This document shows, piece by piece, positions 24,101-32,936 of a DNA stretch of 43,170 nucleotides. Both the position numbers and the translations under genes were made by a program. Source of the stretch: Oscillospiraceae bacterium (GTDB lineage: Bacteria; Bacillota; Clostridia; Oscillospirales; SIG627). The stretch is from contig SVTV01000024.1 of assembly GCA_015063605.1 (NCBI GenBank), positions 1 to 43,170 on the forward strand, in the 5' to 3' direction. The stretch's first letter is position 1. Each line of letters begins with the position of its first letter. The notes under the pieces are model-generated. The model had not been told where the DNA came from and ran no database searches. It worked only from the letters and a program-made list of their open reading frames with translations.

Positions 24101-25756
24101 ATGATTACAGGCTTTGATCTTAAAAATGCGATCATTTCCGGATGTAACCGTTTGGGGAATCTGAAAAAGATCATAAACGATCTTAATGTTTTTCCCGTTC
24201 CCGACGGCGATACCGGTACAAATATGTATATGACCTTTTTCTCTGCTGCAAGGCTTTTGGAAGAGGTAGAGATAACAAAGGACACGGGAATAGATGAAGT
24301 ATCAAAGCTTGTGGCAGATACCCTTTTGAGAAATGCAAGAGGAAACTCGGGTGTTATACTGTCCCTCATATTCAGAGGCTTTGCCGACGGTTGTAAGGGA
24401 AAGAAGTATCTTGACTCCATATCCTTTGCCAATGCACTGAGATTGGGTGCGGACGCCGCATACAAGGCGGTTCTGAAGCCTGTTGAGGGCACCATACTTA
24501 CCGTATGCAGAATGGCTGCCGAAGGAGCAAAGCAGACAGCAAGCGAAGGTGCCGATGTAAAAAGGGTTATCGATTCCGCTCTTTCAGCCGGGGAAAAAGC
24601 ACTTGCGAAAACTCCCGAAATGCTTCCGGAGCTTAAAAAAGCAGGTGTGGTCGATGCGGGCGGAAAAGGCTTTACGGCAATATTGGAGGGGATGAGAAGC
24701 TTTATCGTTACGGGAAAAACGATCCCCGCCGATAAAACGGATAATTTCGAAAACGAAGAGACAGCCGATCCCGTTGCATTGTCCGAGGATGATATAACCT
24801 TCACGTACTGCACGGAATTTATTATTCTGAAGGACGATCCTTCAAGCTCCCACACGGATGAGCTGAGAGCTTATCTTGATACCATAGGCGACAGCATAGT
24901 AGTAGTGGAGGATGACGATATAGTAAAGGTTCACGTTCATACGGACGACCCGGGAAAAGCCGTACAAAAGGCGCTTTCGTTCGGAATGGCTGATAAATTG
25001 AAGATAGAAAACATGCGTCTCCAATTCAGAAAACGCAATAACGCAGAGAAAAATGCGGCGAAGGAAGAGGCGTTTGAAATCGCAGCTCCCGAAAATAAAT
25101 GCGGTATAGTTGCCGTAGCGGCGGGAGAGGGGCTCGCGGAGATATTCAGAGACCTGGGATGCGATCACGTTATCGAGGGCGGTCAGACCATGAATCCGTC
25201 AACGGACAATATAATAAAGGCTTGCCTGTCGACTCCCGCAAAGAACATATTTGTTCTTCCAAACAATAAAAATATAATAATGGCGGCACAGCAGGCATCC
25301 TCCCTTGTGAAGGACAGAAAGGTTTGGGTCATACCCACAAAGACTATACCGCAGGGCGTTATGGCGGCTATGAATTATGATGATTCCGAGCCGGTGAAAA
25401 AGATCGTTTCGACAATGAACGAGGCGGCGGGAAATGTCCTTACGGGACAGATAACGACTGCCGCAAGAGATTCCGAATTTGACGGAAGCAGTATAAAGAA
25501 AGGCGATATTCTCGCCCTTAACGAAAACAAACTTGCATTTACCGATGAAGATGTAAATCACGCAGCAATTAGGCTCACGAAGGAGCTTTCAGAGGATGAC
25601 CCCGTTTTTATTTACATTTTCAGGGGCGCCGATGTTTCGGAGGAAAAGGCAGAGGAGCTTTCGCAGATGATGGCGGAAGCATATCCCGATGCCGAGATTT
25701 CCCTTGTATACGGCGGACAGCCCGTGTATCACTACATTCTTTCCGTTGAAGTGTAA
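24101..25756 (+). CDS. fakA: Fatty acid kinase catalytic subunit (YloV/FakA, DAK2 domain)
   Basis: A 551-residue protein. The N-terminal 200 residues are the DAK2 kinase domain with NVFPVPDGDTGTNMY, where Asp35 and Asp37 bind magnesium and ATP, and LLRNARGNSGVILS. The middle is an all-beta linking part (around 225-310) and the C-terminus is a DegV-like fold. FakA phosphorylates exogenous fatty acids bound to a DegV-type FakB partner, giving acyl phosphate for phospholipid synthesis. A MarR regulator and a DegV gene follow directly, which supports this role over plain dihydroxyacetone kinase. No good ribosome site is seen before the ATG. Confidence 0.92.
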   Translation: MITGFDLKNAIISGCNRLGNLKKIINDLNVFPVPDGDTGTNMYMTFFSAARLLEEVEITKDTGIDEVSKLVADTLLRNARGNSGVILSLIFRGFADGCKGKKYLDSISFANALRLGADAAYKAVLKPVEGTILTVCRMAAEGAKQTASEGADVKRVIDSALSAGEKALAKTPEMLPELKKAGVVDAGGKGFTAILEGMRSFIVTGKTIPADKTDNFENEETADPVALSEDDITFTYCTEFIILKDDPSSSHTDELRAYLDTIGDSIVVVEDDDIVKVHVHTDDPGKAVQKALSFGMADKLKIENMRLQFRKRNNAEKNAAKEEAFEIAAPENKCGIVAVAAGEGLAEIFRDLGCDHVIEGGQTMNPSTDNIIKACLSTPAKNIFVLPNNKNIIMAAQQASSLVKDRKVWVIPTKTIPQGVMAAMNYDDSEPVKKIVSTMNEAAGNVLTGQITTAARDSEFDGSSIKKGDILALNENKLAFTDEDVNHAAIRLTKELSEDDPVFIYIFRGADVSEEKAEELSQMMAEAYPDAEISLVYGGQPVYHYILSVEV

Positions 25757-25833
25757 GGATGAGTGCTGCGGTGAATGTCGCTGCTTAAATAATACAGCTT
25801 ATAATTTTATATAATATAAAGGATGGTATTAAA

Positions 25834-26295
25834 ATGAAAAACAGATATGAACAGTTCTCTACAGTAATTTCGGGTATATACCGTTGTATCAGCAAGATAG
25901 AGCGTACCGAAATGGAAAAATTAGGTTACAAGGGCTCCTATGCTCAGTATCTTGTTACTCTTCTCAAGAATGAGAACGGTGTGACCTCCACCGCTCTCGG
26001 TGAGATCTGCGATAAGGATAAGGCGGCTATATCCCGTACTGTTTCCGAAATGGAAGAGGCGGGACTCATCACAAGAGTAAGCGTTTCCGAAGCGAGCAGA
26101 AATTACAGAGCAAGATTGGTCCTCACCGAAAAGGGTAAGAAAATTGCGGACATGGTTCAGAAGAAGTCTCAGGAGGTAGTTGAAGATATAGGAAGATCTC
26201 TTTCCGACTACGAAAGAACCGTCGTTTACGATGTTCTTGACCGTTTGTATCTTAATCTTAAGTATATCAGCAGAAAAATCAAGTCTGATTTTTGA
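25834..26295 (+). CDS. MarR family transcriptional regulator
   Basis: A 153-residue winged-helix regulator. The recognition region is TSTALGEICDKDKAAISRTV, then the wing EAGLITRVSVSEASRNYRAR with the Asn-Tyr-Arg-Ala-Arg motif; the ends form the dimer helices. It lies between fakA and the DegV gene, and its stop shares one base with the next start (TGATG), so the genes are coupled. In streptococci the MarR-type FabT controls fatty acid synthesis in response to acyl-ACP; a similar link is plausible but not proven. The probable operator is at 24014-24031. AAGGATGG precedes the ATG. A TATAAT at 25810-25815 is only a weak internal promoter candidate. Confidence 0.9.
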   Translation: MKNRYEQFSTVISGIYRCISKIERTEMEKLGYKGSYAQYLVTLLKNENGVTSTALGEICDKDKAAISRTVSEMEEAGLITRVSVSEASRNYRARLVLTEKGKKIADMVQKKSQEVVEDIGRSLSDYERTVVYDVLDRLYLNLKYISRKIKSDF

Positions 26296-27143
26296 TGGAA
26301 AAGGTAAGGATAGTAATTGACTCCACCACCGACCTTTCCGAAAAGATCAAGGATAAGCTTACGGTGGTTCCGCTCACCGTGCGCTTCGGTGAAGAAGAAT
26401 ACATAGACGGTATTACAATGACTCATAAGGATTTTTATGAGAAGCTTACGGAAAGCGATGTGATTCCCGCCACAAGCCAGCCCACGCCGGAGGCATTTTC
26501 CAAGGTGTTCCGTGAAATAACCGAAAATGGAGAAAAATGCGTTGTTCTGACGCTTTCGTCACATCTTTCCGGTACGTTTCAGAGTGCGTGCATAGCAGCA
26601 TCGGATCATCCCGGAAGCGTTTACGTGGTGGACGGAAGGTCTGTGGCGATAGGCACAGGCATTCTTGCCGAGCTTGCTCTTAATATGTCCGAGGAGGGTA
26701 AGACCGCCGAAGAGATAGTGTCATCTCTTGAAAAGGAAAGAGAAAATGTCCGTGTTATCGCAATGCTGGATACTCTCGAATACCTTAAAAGAGGCGGCAG
26801 AATATCGAAGACCGTCGCTTTTGCGGGCGGTATCCTTTCTATAAAGCCCGTTGTGTCCATTTCCGACGGCGAGATCATCGTTCTCGGTAAGGCTCGCGGC
26901 TCCCGTCAAGGTAACGATCTTCTCGTAAAAGAGATAGGTAATCTGGGTGGTGTGGATCTCGATAAGCCTTTCCTTTTGGGTTATACGGGCGTTAATGACG
27001 AGCTTCTTCGTAAGTTTATCGAAACGGCTTCTTCTCTTTGGGAAGAAAGGGGCGTTCCGGCGCAAAGCGTTCCCGTGGGAAGCGTTGTCGGTACCCATGC
27101 AGGTCCCGGTGCCGTTGCGGCGGCGTTTTTTAAGAAAAATTAA
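26295..27143 (+). CDS. fakB: DegV family fatty acid-binding protein (FakB type)
   Basis: A 282-residue DegV-fold protein that holds a fatty acid for phosphorylation by FakA. Conserved parts are VIDSTTDLS at the N-terminus, ATSQPTPEAF, LSSHLSGTFQSA, the MLDTLEYLKRGGRISK loop and GTHAGPGAVAAAF at the end. The Ser and Thr of the first two and the last His line the carboxylate site of FakB proteins. The ATG at 26295 overlaps the MarR stop codon; a TTG just before it is not needed. Placement behind fakA and marR makes a full uptake module, with acyl-ACP or phospholipid steps elsewhere. Confidence 0.92.
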   Translation: MEKVRIVIDSTTDLSEKIKDKLTVVPLTVRFGEEEYIDGITMTHKDFYEKLTESDVIPATSQPTPEAFSKVFREITENGEKCVVLTLSSHLSGTFQSACIAASDHPGSVYVVDGRSVAIGTGILAELALNMSEEGKTAEEIVSSLEKERENVRVIAMLDTLEYLKRGGRISKTVAFAGGILSIKPVVSISDGEIIVLGKARGSRQGNDLLVKEIGNLGGVDLDKPFLLGYTGVNDELLRKFIETASSLWEERGVPAQSVPVGSVVGTHAGPGAVAAAFFKKN

Positions 27144-27156
27144 TATGATCTGATAT

Positions 27157-27204
27157 GAAAACAGACTTGATTTCGGATAAGAACGGAATTGCAAGTCTGT
27201 TTTC
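27157..27204 (+). terminator. Terminator of the fak operon
   Basis: GAAAACAGACTTG and CAAGTCTGTTTTC are perfect complements closing a longer loop that has further pairing (ATTTC/GGAAT). It is 14 bp after the fakB stop. The right arm supplies the T tract. Confidence 0.75.
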
Positions 27205-27267
27205 TGATTTATGAACGAAAATGCGAAAAAATTTACAGTTTGTTCATAATTTTCAACGAAAAAAGCG

Positions 27268-27296
27268 TTGACAAAATAAGTGTCATGTGGTATCAT
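27268..27296 (+). promoter_or_regulatory. Promoter of the unidentified leader or small RNA
   Basis: TTGACA (27268-27273) and TATCAT (27291-27296), 17-bp spacer. Transcription would begin near 27303. Confidence 0.7.
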
Positions 27297-27302
27297 GTAA
27301 TC

Positions 27303-27440
27303 GAAAGCAAGATGTTTTCTTGCTTGCTATAGATTTTGTACATCCCCCAAACTACCCACCTTAAATTCAAACGGATTTATAAAGCGCAAGAGAGGAGACA
27401 CACGACACTTTTGCGTGTACCCTCCCCCTGCGCTTTTTTT
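27303..27440 (+). ncRNA. Candidate small RNA or attenuated leader, unidentified
   Basis: About 138 bases between a good promoter and a strong terminator hairpin. The first part has GATGT/ACATC arms with a pyrimidine-rich single-stranded stretch after them (CATCCCCCAAACTACCCACC). The terminator is AAAGCGCA (27381-27388) pairing with TGCGCTTT (27429-27436), with GGAG/CTCC inside, followed by seven Ts. No coding frame with a ribosome site fits. It is not 6S, SRP or tmRNA as far as I can recognise. It may be an independent RNA or a leader whose terminator controls the genes from 27521 on. Confidence 0.5.
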
Positions 27441-27520
27441 GTTGAAATATTCCGTTTTGCTTGGTGGTCATTTGGCGTTAGAAAGGAAAAGCCCAAAACG
27501 GACAGAAAGGGAACAACGTC

Positions 27521-27604
27521 ATGAAAAAGAAGCTTATTCGACATTATGCGTTTGAAGAAAGTCAAAACAGAGTCGAAATAAAACAAAATGAATTAATACT
27601 TTAA
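27521..27604 (+). CDS. 27-residue reading frame of unknown function
   Basis: A short frame beginning with MKKKLIRHYAFEES and ending in TAA, preceded by AGAAAGGGA nine bases before the ATG. It is polar, with a basic start and acidic middle, and has no membrane segment. A stem of CCGTTTTG and CAAAACGG (about 27461-27501) stands just upstream. It may be a leader peptide, a small regulator, or the broken start of an older gene. I do not recognise it. Confidence 0.35.
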   Translation: MKKKLIRHYAFEESQNRVEIKQNELIL

Positions 27605-27636
27605 ATTATTCGGTAGGAAGGACGGTGCAATAATAT

Positions 27637-28050
27637 ATGTTAAACATTTTTTGGGTTCGTTATGAATTTGTTCTGTATCCCTTTTATTACAGTCTTCTGC
27701 CGTTTCTTGTAATTCAGGTAGAAGATCCGCTTGATACACTGCCTATTCAAGTTGTGTTAATGTTTATTACGCAGTTGATATTTTTGTTAGTTTTCAAGCG
27801 AAAAGCAATTAAAATGATTCCGATATATTATTTAACAGCGCAATTGCTGCTCACATTGATTCCAGCGTTTACACCGAGATTATTCTCACCGGCGGTAGCG
27901 TTGCTTTTCGGTTTTTTTTCTGCAGGTCAAGCAATAGGAATTGCCCTCGCATGGGGCGTTTATTACCTTGTCGGATCTATAAAAAAGAAACGCAAGGAAG
28001 CGGATGTTTGCATTGCGGGCGAAACAAACGGAACAACAGAATCTCTGTGA
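27637..28050 (+). CDS. Small integral membrane protein, unknown function
   Basis: A 137-residue protein with four likely membrane segments (around residues 5-25, 34-52, 60-80 and 85-112), then a basic tail with SIKKKRKE. I do not recognise the family. Its ribosome site (GGAAGGACGG) is about ten bases before the ATG. Its stop overlaps a GTG that opens the M23 remnant frame (GTGA). The gene lies in an AT-rich patch (27247-29380) with a lipoprotein gene and may have come by transfer. Confidence 0.6.
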   Translation: MLNIFWVRYEFVLYPFYYSLLPFLVIQVEDPLDTLPIQVVLMFITQLIFLLVFKRKAIKMIPIYYLTAQLLLTLIPAFTPRLFSPAVALLFGFFSAGQAIGIALAWGVYYLVGSIKKKRKEADVCIAGETNGTTESL

Positions 28051-28175
28051 CTAAAGGCGTAACTGTTGTTGGGAAATCCGGAAACACAGGTACAGGTACC
28101 GGTGCACATTTTCACCTTGAATATAGAAAAGATTCGTCCACCGGATTGCGCTTATCCCATGAGAATTTCTTTTAA
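28047..28175 (+). pseudogene. M23 (LytM) peptidase fragment, C-terminal end only
   Basis: A 42-codon frame reading VTKGVTVVGKSGNTGTGTG and then AHFHLEY. This is the last part of a zinc metallopeptidase M23 domain, including the H-x-H ligand pair, but the upstream zinc ligands (the His and Asp of the first motif) are absent. It starts at a GTG that overlaps the stop of the membrane-protein gene, so it might be translated, but it cannot be an active enzyme by itself. Best read as a deletion remnant of a peptidoglycan hydrolase. Confidence 0.65.
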
Positions 28176-28190
28176 TGAAAGGAGAAAGAC

Positions 28191-29303
28191 ATGAAAAACA
28201 GAAACAGAACAATAAACACCGTAATATGCTTAATACTGTGCAGTCTTTTATTGGTATCATGCCATGATCCTTCCGAGATTGCGACAGAGCGGCAAAATGA
28301 TTTTTCGAGCATCGCTTCATTGATAGCCTACAAAGGCATTGAATATGGTTCCAATGGCGGTGAACGATCAACAGAGGAACAAGAATCAAAAGAATACTCT
28401 TCCGAAAAACAGACATCGGATGAGCCTGCTCTCATAGAAACACCAATTCAAGAGAATATCAAGGATTATTCATGGCACGAATATTATATTTGCATTCACG
28501 ATGTTGAAGATATGTATATGCATAATTTCCATAATATAAGCTATGACTTTTTATGGGAGCTTATAGATGAAGATTGGCAAACTTCCGGTGTAGTAGATGA
28601 ATTCTTATCCCATTGTGAAGAATTAAATAAACAAAACGCTACCGACGAGTGTCCCATTCCTCATACTACCATATATGAATTTATTCACTATTATAATATA
28701 CCTCGTGAAGTTTTCGAAGAGGCTTATTTCAGTGATCGACACTATTACACTGTATACTATAATGTTGATCTGCTGTATAACGGTACTCTTGAGGAGGTGG
28801 AAAAGTATTACAGAAATAACGAATATATTTACTCGTTAGCATGGCAGAGACATACAGAAAGCAGTATCAAAGATTTCTTGTTCAGATCAATTCGAGATGC
28901 TATGGCAAACTCTTCAGAATGGAAAAATGAAGTAGAATTGGAGAATGCGTCATCTGCCGAAAGAACCAAAATCAGAGAATTAATGACGTCAAAAGCAGGC
29001 AGGAATTATTTAATAGCTTATACTCTTCCCGAAATCATTCAAATCTTAAATATTCCGAAAGATCATTTGCAGACTTTATTACAGCGTGCAGCTGATGCTA
29101 ATGAAAACAAATGGTTCCTTAATACGTTTGATTTTGATGCTGTCTACGCTTCAATACTTCCCACGGGAAAAGCTATTAAAATAGATGCATCAAAAATGGG
29201 AACTGTTGATACAGGAGCATTGGATTCCATAAGTGCTATTGCTACAAAGCGAAGTCCTAAGGAAACGATAGAAATCGACAACAGTTTCAAGATAAAGAAA
29301 TGA
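28191..29303 (+). CDS. Lipoprotein of unknown function
   Basis: A 370-residue exported protein. Residues 1-24 are a lipoprotein signal peptide: basic start, hydrophobic core ICLILCSLLL and lipobox LVSC with Cys24 as the lipidated residue. Residues 25-80 are a polar linker rich in Ser and Glu. The rest is mostly helical with many Tyr and acidic residues and no domain I know. AAAGGAGA precedes the ATG. The gene follows the M23 remnant by 15 bp and is closed by a terminator at 29336-29377. Together with the membrane protein upstream it may belong to a cell-wall or surface system (inference). Confidence 0.8.
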   Translation: MKNRNRTINTVICLILCSLLLVSCHDPSEIATERQNDFSSIASLIAYKGIEYGSNGGERSTEEQESKEYSSEKQTSDEPALIETPIQENIKDYSWHEYYICIHDVEDMYMHNFHNISYDFLWELIDEDWQTSGVVDEFLSHCEELNKQNATDECPIPHTTIYEFIHYYNIPREVFEEAYFSDRHYYTVYYNVDLLYNGTLEEVEKYYRNNEYIYSLAWQRHTESSIKDFLFRSIRDAMANSSEWKNEVELENASSAERTKIRELMTSKAGRNYLIAYTLPEIIQILNIPKDHLQTLLQRAADANENKWFLNTFDFDAVYASILPTGKAIKIDASKMGTVDTGALDSISAIATKRSPKETIEIDNSFKIKK

Positions 29304-29335
29304 TTTCGTTATGAAGTAACAAACGAATAACACAT

Positions 29336-29377
29336 AGCGCAGGGAGCATTCAAAAGAGTGCACCTTGCGCTTTTTTT
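29336..29377 (+). terminator. Terminator of the lipoprotein gene
   Basis: AGCGCAGGGAGCATTC pairs imperfectly with GAGTGCACCTTGCGCT around AAAA, followed by a run of seven Ts. Its base (AGCGCA/TGCGCT plus T run) resembles the base of the terminator at 27381-27440. Confidence 0.8.
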
Positions 29378-29452
29378 CGGTTATACGGTATTCCGCATAT
29401 GCTTTTGCTGTAAAAATATTTTAAGAGTTTACACTTTGTACACATTTTTCCC

Positions 29453-29481
29453 TTGATTTTTGCCTACAGTATTGATATAAT
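29453..29481 (+). promoter_or_regulatory. Promoter of the WG-repeat gene
   Basis: TTGATT (29453-29458) and TATAAT (29476-29481), 17-bp spacer, 58 bp before the start at 29540. Confidence 0.75.
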
Positions 29482-29539
29482 AATTAAAACGGCAAAAATC
29501 GTTAAAGGACACGCATTTTTGAGGAAAAGGCAACAAAAA

Positions 29540-30973
29540 ATGAACTCTTTTTACAGAATAGCATCAGCTGCGGCATTGATGATAATTGCGGCGGCGATAC
29601 CGATATTATTATTTTCGGGTATCATCAGGATACCCTTCACAAAGATCCCCGTTTTTAACGAAAAAACGGAAGAGACTAACCCTGTGACCGATGCTCCGCC
29701 TCTTACGGAGGGTCATACGGGCGAATCGGGGGATCATCCCGTAACTGTTGAGCCTCCGAAGACCGCGGAGCCTCCGAACACGGGTGACATCATAGTATTG
29801 AGCGGCGCGGAAAAGGTATTGAACGCTCTTACAAAGGAATCCGGGATCATGACGGTAACAGACTCCCGCTTTGATCCCGCAAAGCACATTCTTGTGCTTG
29901 CGGACACATCCGAGTGGACGCTTCCCGATGAATATTCATACGGGAAGAATATACGGGAATTCTTTTTGAGAAGCGACAAGAAGGAAGAGAATCTTCAGAC
30001 GGTCATTACCGATGAGCCTGCGGTACATCCCAGAATGGGATTCATATTTGTTACCTACAGCGAAGGAAAGGTGTCTCTGATCTACAATGACGGAAGCGTG
30101 ATATATGATGCGATTCCCGAAGACCTTGTTTTTATGGGTGCAAGAGATGAAAACGATAACCCCGTTTTCAAGCAAGGAAAGAAATACGTTTATTACTCGG
30201 CGGAAAGCGGAGAATTCAAGCCTTCAAGCTTTAACCCCGATAAGGATTACAGAGGAATAGAATTCGATTATCCGTCTTATTACGGTAAAACCAACAATGA
30301 TATAAACCGCACGGTGAGCGGAAGCAATTACTGGGGATTTGCAAAAGCCGACGGCTCGGGTGTTGTCGGAAGCGGCTGGAGATACAGAGGCGCATACGCA
30401 TTCCGTGACGGCTTCGGTCTTTGCTGGGATTCCAAGAACCGCCTTCATATCCATAATGACAGCGGAACGGAAAAGTTTACCGATATTAACCTTCTCCGTC
30501 CCGAGCATGACGGGATCGAAAATTTAGGTCACTATATGTTTGAATACGGTCTTATGAGAGCACGCCTTGTAACGTATGACCCAAAGGGAAATATTGAGAC
30601 CGACAGAGAAGTCATTCTCGGTAAGAACGGTAAGGAATACCATATCGCTCCCGATTATAATGTCGTATCATATTCCGACGGCGTGTTCCTTATGGAAAAG
30701 AACGGCTTATACGGATATATGTCCCATACCGGCGAATGGCTCTGCGATCCCAAATACACATATGCACGCCCCTTTATCGAGGGACTCGGTGTGATAGGCT
30801 ATAAGGATGGCAGAAAGGGGATCATGACGGTAAGCGGAGAGTGGGCAGTTGAGCTTGCCTTTACCGAGATCACAGATTGCTCCGGCGGTGTTATCGCATT
30901 GTATGATAATACCACAGGCTTCAAGGTGATAAAAAAGGTGGATATAGCTCACAAAACGGAAGAAAAACAATAA
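29540..30973 (+). CDS. Membrane-anchored WG-repeat protein
   Basis: A 477-residue protein. An N-terminal hydrophobic helix (around residues 7-28) acts as anchor or uncleaved signal; residues 35-85 are a Pro/Thr/Glu-rich linker; the rest is outside the cell. The C-terminal half has WG-type repeats: YWGFAKADGSGVV, GLYGYMSHTGEWLCDPKYTYA and GRKGIMTVSGEWAVELAFTE are clear units of this beta-propeller-like family. Function of WG proteins is mostly unknown; some are surface proteins. The ATG at 29540 was chosen because AGGAAAAGG precedes it and an upstream frame start lies within the promoter. It ends 36 bp before fucI without a terminator, so both are probably cotranscribed. Confidence 0.82.
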   Translation: MNSFYRIASAAALMIIAAAIPILLFSGIIRIPFTKIPVFNEKTEETNPVTDAPPLTEGHTGESGDHPVTVEPPKTAEPPNTGDIIVLSGAEKVLNALTKESGIMTVTDSRFDPAKHILVLADTSEWTLPDEYSYGKNIREFFLRSDKKEENLQTVITDEPAVHPRMGFIFVTYSEGKVSLIYNDGSVIYDAIPEDLVFMGARDENDNPVFKQGKKYVYYSAESGEFKPSSFNPDKDYRGIEFDYPSYYGKTNNDINRTVSGSNYWGFAKADGSGVVGSGWRYRGAYAFRDGFGLCWDSKNRLHIHNDSGTEKFTDINLLRPEHDGIENLGHYMFEYGLMRARLVTYDPKGNIETDREVILGKNGKEYHIAPDYNVVSYSDGVFLMEKNGLYGYMSHTGEWLCDPKYTYARPFIEGLGVIGYKDGRKGIMTVSGEWAVELAFTEITDCSGGVIALYDNTTGFKVIKKVDIAHKTEEKQ

Positions 30974-31009
30974 ACATATACAAATAAGAAATAAGGAAAG
31001 GAAACAGTA

Positions 31010-32803
31010 ATGGAAAAATCAAGATACATCGGAAGCTTCCCCGTAATAGGTATCCGTCCCACGATAGACGGCAGAAGAGGACCTTTAAAGGTAAGAGAGA
31101 GCCTTGAAGAGCAGACAATGCGCATGGCACAGACTGCGGCAGAGCTTATCTCATCAAATTTGTTCTACTCAAATGGTGAGCCCGTAAAGGTAGTGATAGC
31201 CGATACCACCATAGGCAGAGTTGCGGAAAGTGCGGCATGTGCGGAAAAATTCAAAAAAGAAGGCGTTTCGATAACACTTACGGTAACGCCCTGCTGGTGC
31301 TACGGAAGCGAGACCATGGATATGGATCCCTCCACCATAAAGGCAGTATGGGGCTTTAACGGTACAGAACGTCCCGGCGCCGTATATCTTGCTTCTGTTC
31401 TTGCATCTCATGCGCAGAAGGGACTTCCCGCTTTCGGCATATACGGCCATGACGTATGCGATGCGGATGAAAAGGAGATTCCCGAGGATGTAAAGACAAA
31501 GATACTCAGATTTGCAAGAGCTGCTGTTGCCGTTGCATCCATGAGAGGAAAGAGTTATTTGCAGATAGGCTCGATCTGTATGGGTATCGCAGGCTCCATA
31601 ATCGACTGCTCCTTCTTTGAGGAATATCTCGGTATGCGTGTCGAGTCCGTTGATGAGGTGGAAATAATCCGTAGAATGACCGAGGGCATATACGATAAAG
31701 AGGAGTTCGAAAAGGCTCTTAAGTGGACAAAGGAAAACTGTCCCGAGGGCTTTGACAAGAATCCAGATTTTATCCGCGAAAGCGATGAAAAGAAAGCGGA
31801 ATCATGGGAATTCGTTGTTAAGATGATGTGCATCATAAAGGATCTTTTCAACGGTAACGATAAGCTTCCCGAGGGTTGCGAAGAGGAAAGAGTGGGACAT
31901 AATGCCATCGCGGGCGGCTTCCAGGGTCAGAGACAGTGGACAGACTTTTATCCCAATTGCGATTTCCCCGAAAGCATGCTCAATTCCTCCTTCGACTGGA
32001 ACGGAGCGAGAGAGCCTTATATTCTTGCAACGGAAAACGATACATTGAACGGTGTTTGTATGCTCTTCGGTAAGCTTCTTACGGGCAGAGCGCAGATATT
32101 TGCCGATGTACGTACATATTGGAGCCCCGCGGCAGTTAAGAAGGCCACGGGATACGACCTTGAAGGTCTTGCGGCAGAGCATGGCGGTTTTATCCACCTT
32201 ATAAATTCCGGTGCGGCTTGTATAGATGCATGCGGCGAGGTCAAGGATGAAAACGGAAACGGAATAATGAAGCGTTTCTGGGAAATGACCGATGAAGACA
32301 TGAAGGCTTGCCTTAATGCCACCACATGGAATGCGGCTGATAAGGGATATTTCAGAGGCGGCGGATTCTCCTCCAGATTCCTTACACGTGCCGAAATGCC
32401 CGCAACCATGATGAGACTTAATCTCGTTAAGGGCTTGGGCCCCGTTATGCAGATAGCGGAAGGCTGGACTGTAGCTCTCCCCGATAATGTTTCCGATATC
32501 ATCTGGAAGAGAACCGATTACACATGGCCTTGCACATGGTTCGTTCCCCGTACAACGGGTGAGGGTGCATTCAAGTCGGCGTATGATGTAATGAATAATT
32601 GGGGCGCAAACCACGGTGCCATAAGCTACGGCCACATAGGAGCGGATATTATAACTCTTTGCTCTATGCTCCGTATTCCCGTTTGTATGCATAACGTTCC
32701 CGATGAGGATATATACCGTCCCGCAGTATGGAACGCATTCGGTATGGATAAAGAGGGTCAGGATTACAGAGCCTGTGCGGCTTTCGGACCCATGTATAAA
32801 TAA
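31010..32803 (+). CDS. fucI: L-fucose isomerase
   Basis: A 597-residue enzyme close in length to E. coli FucI (591). It turns L-fucose into L-fuculose, and also D-arabinose in relatives. Conserved parts are [15 protein letters not shown] at the N-terminus, [35 protein letters not shown] with Glu342, IFADVRTYW with Asp366 and [13 protein letters not shown] near 534-545 supplying the third metal ligand (His). AAGGAAAGG is the ribosome site. No fuculose kinase, aldolase or fucose-specific transporter is adjacent; the MFS gene at 40496 is the only sugar-type transporter nearby. A terminator follows at 32821-32862. Confidence 0.96.
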   Translation: MEKSRYIGSFPVIGIRPTIDGRRGPLKVRESLEEQTMRMAQTAAELISSNLFYSNGEPVKVVIADTTIGRVAESAACAEKFKKEGVSITLTVTPCWCYGSETMDMDPSTIKAVWGFNGTERPGAVYLASVLASHAQKGLPAFGIYGHDVCDADEKEIPEDVKTKILRFARAAVAVASMRGKSYLQIGSICMGIAGSIIDCSFFEEYLGMRVESVDEVEIIRRMTEGIYDKEEFEKALKWTKENCPEGFDKNPDFIRESDEKKAESWEFVVKMMCIIKDLFNGNDKLPEGCEEERVGHNAIAGGFQGQRQWTDFYPNCDFPESMLNSSFDWNGAREPYILATENDTLNGVCMLFGKLLTGRAQIFADVRTYWSPAAVKKATGYDLEGLAAEHGGFIHLINSGAACIDACGEVKDENGNGIMKRFWEMTDEDMKACLNATTWNAADKGYFRGGGFSSRFLTRAEMPATMMRLNLVKGLGPVMQIAEGWTVALPDNVSDIIWKRTDYTWPCTWFVPRTTGEGAFKSAYDVMNNWGANHGAISYGHIGADIITLCSMLRIPVCMHNVPDEDIYRPAVWNAFGMDKEGQDYRACAAFGPMYK

Positions 32804-32820
32804 TTGAATAAATAAAATAG

Positions 32821-32862
32821 GCTCTCTTGTGCCCGAATTCACGGCGGAAGAGAGCTTTTTTT
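32821..32862 (+). terminator. fucI terminator
   Basis: GCTCTCTT pairs with AAGAGAGC around a 19-base loop, then eight Ts. A strong intrinsic terminator. Confidence 0.85.
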
Positions 32863-32936
32863 TACGTATATGAATAATCGGAAGGGACTCGTCATATATT
32901 TTTATAAAACATCAAAAAATGAAAGGCAGAGAATAT

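Noticed and set aside
27303..27440. 6S RNA, SRP RNA or a known riboswitch
   Set aside because: No 6S-like long open helix, no SRP tetraloop domain and no riboswitch core that I can recognise; left as unidentified RNA.
31802..32842. A 346-residue minus-strand frame opposite fucI
   Set aside because: It lies opposite the well-supported fucose isomerase gene and encodes a Cys- and His-rich composition with no domain; a shadow frame caused by codon bias.
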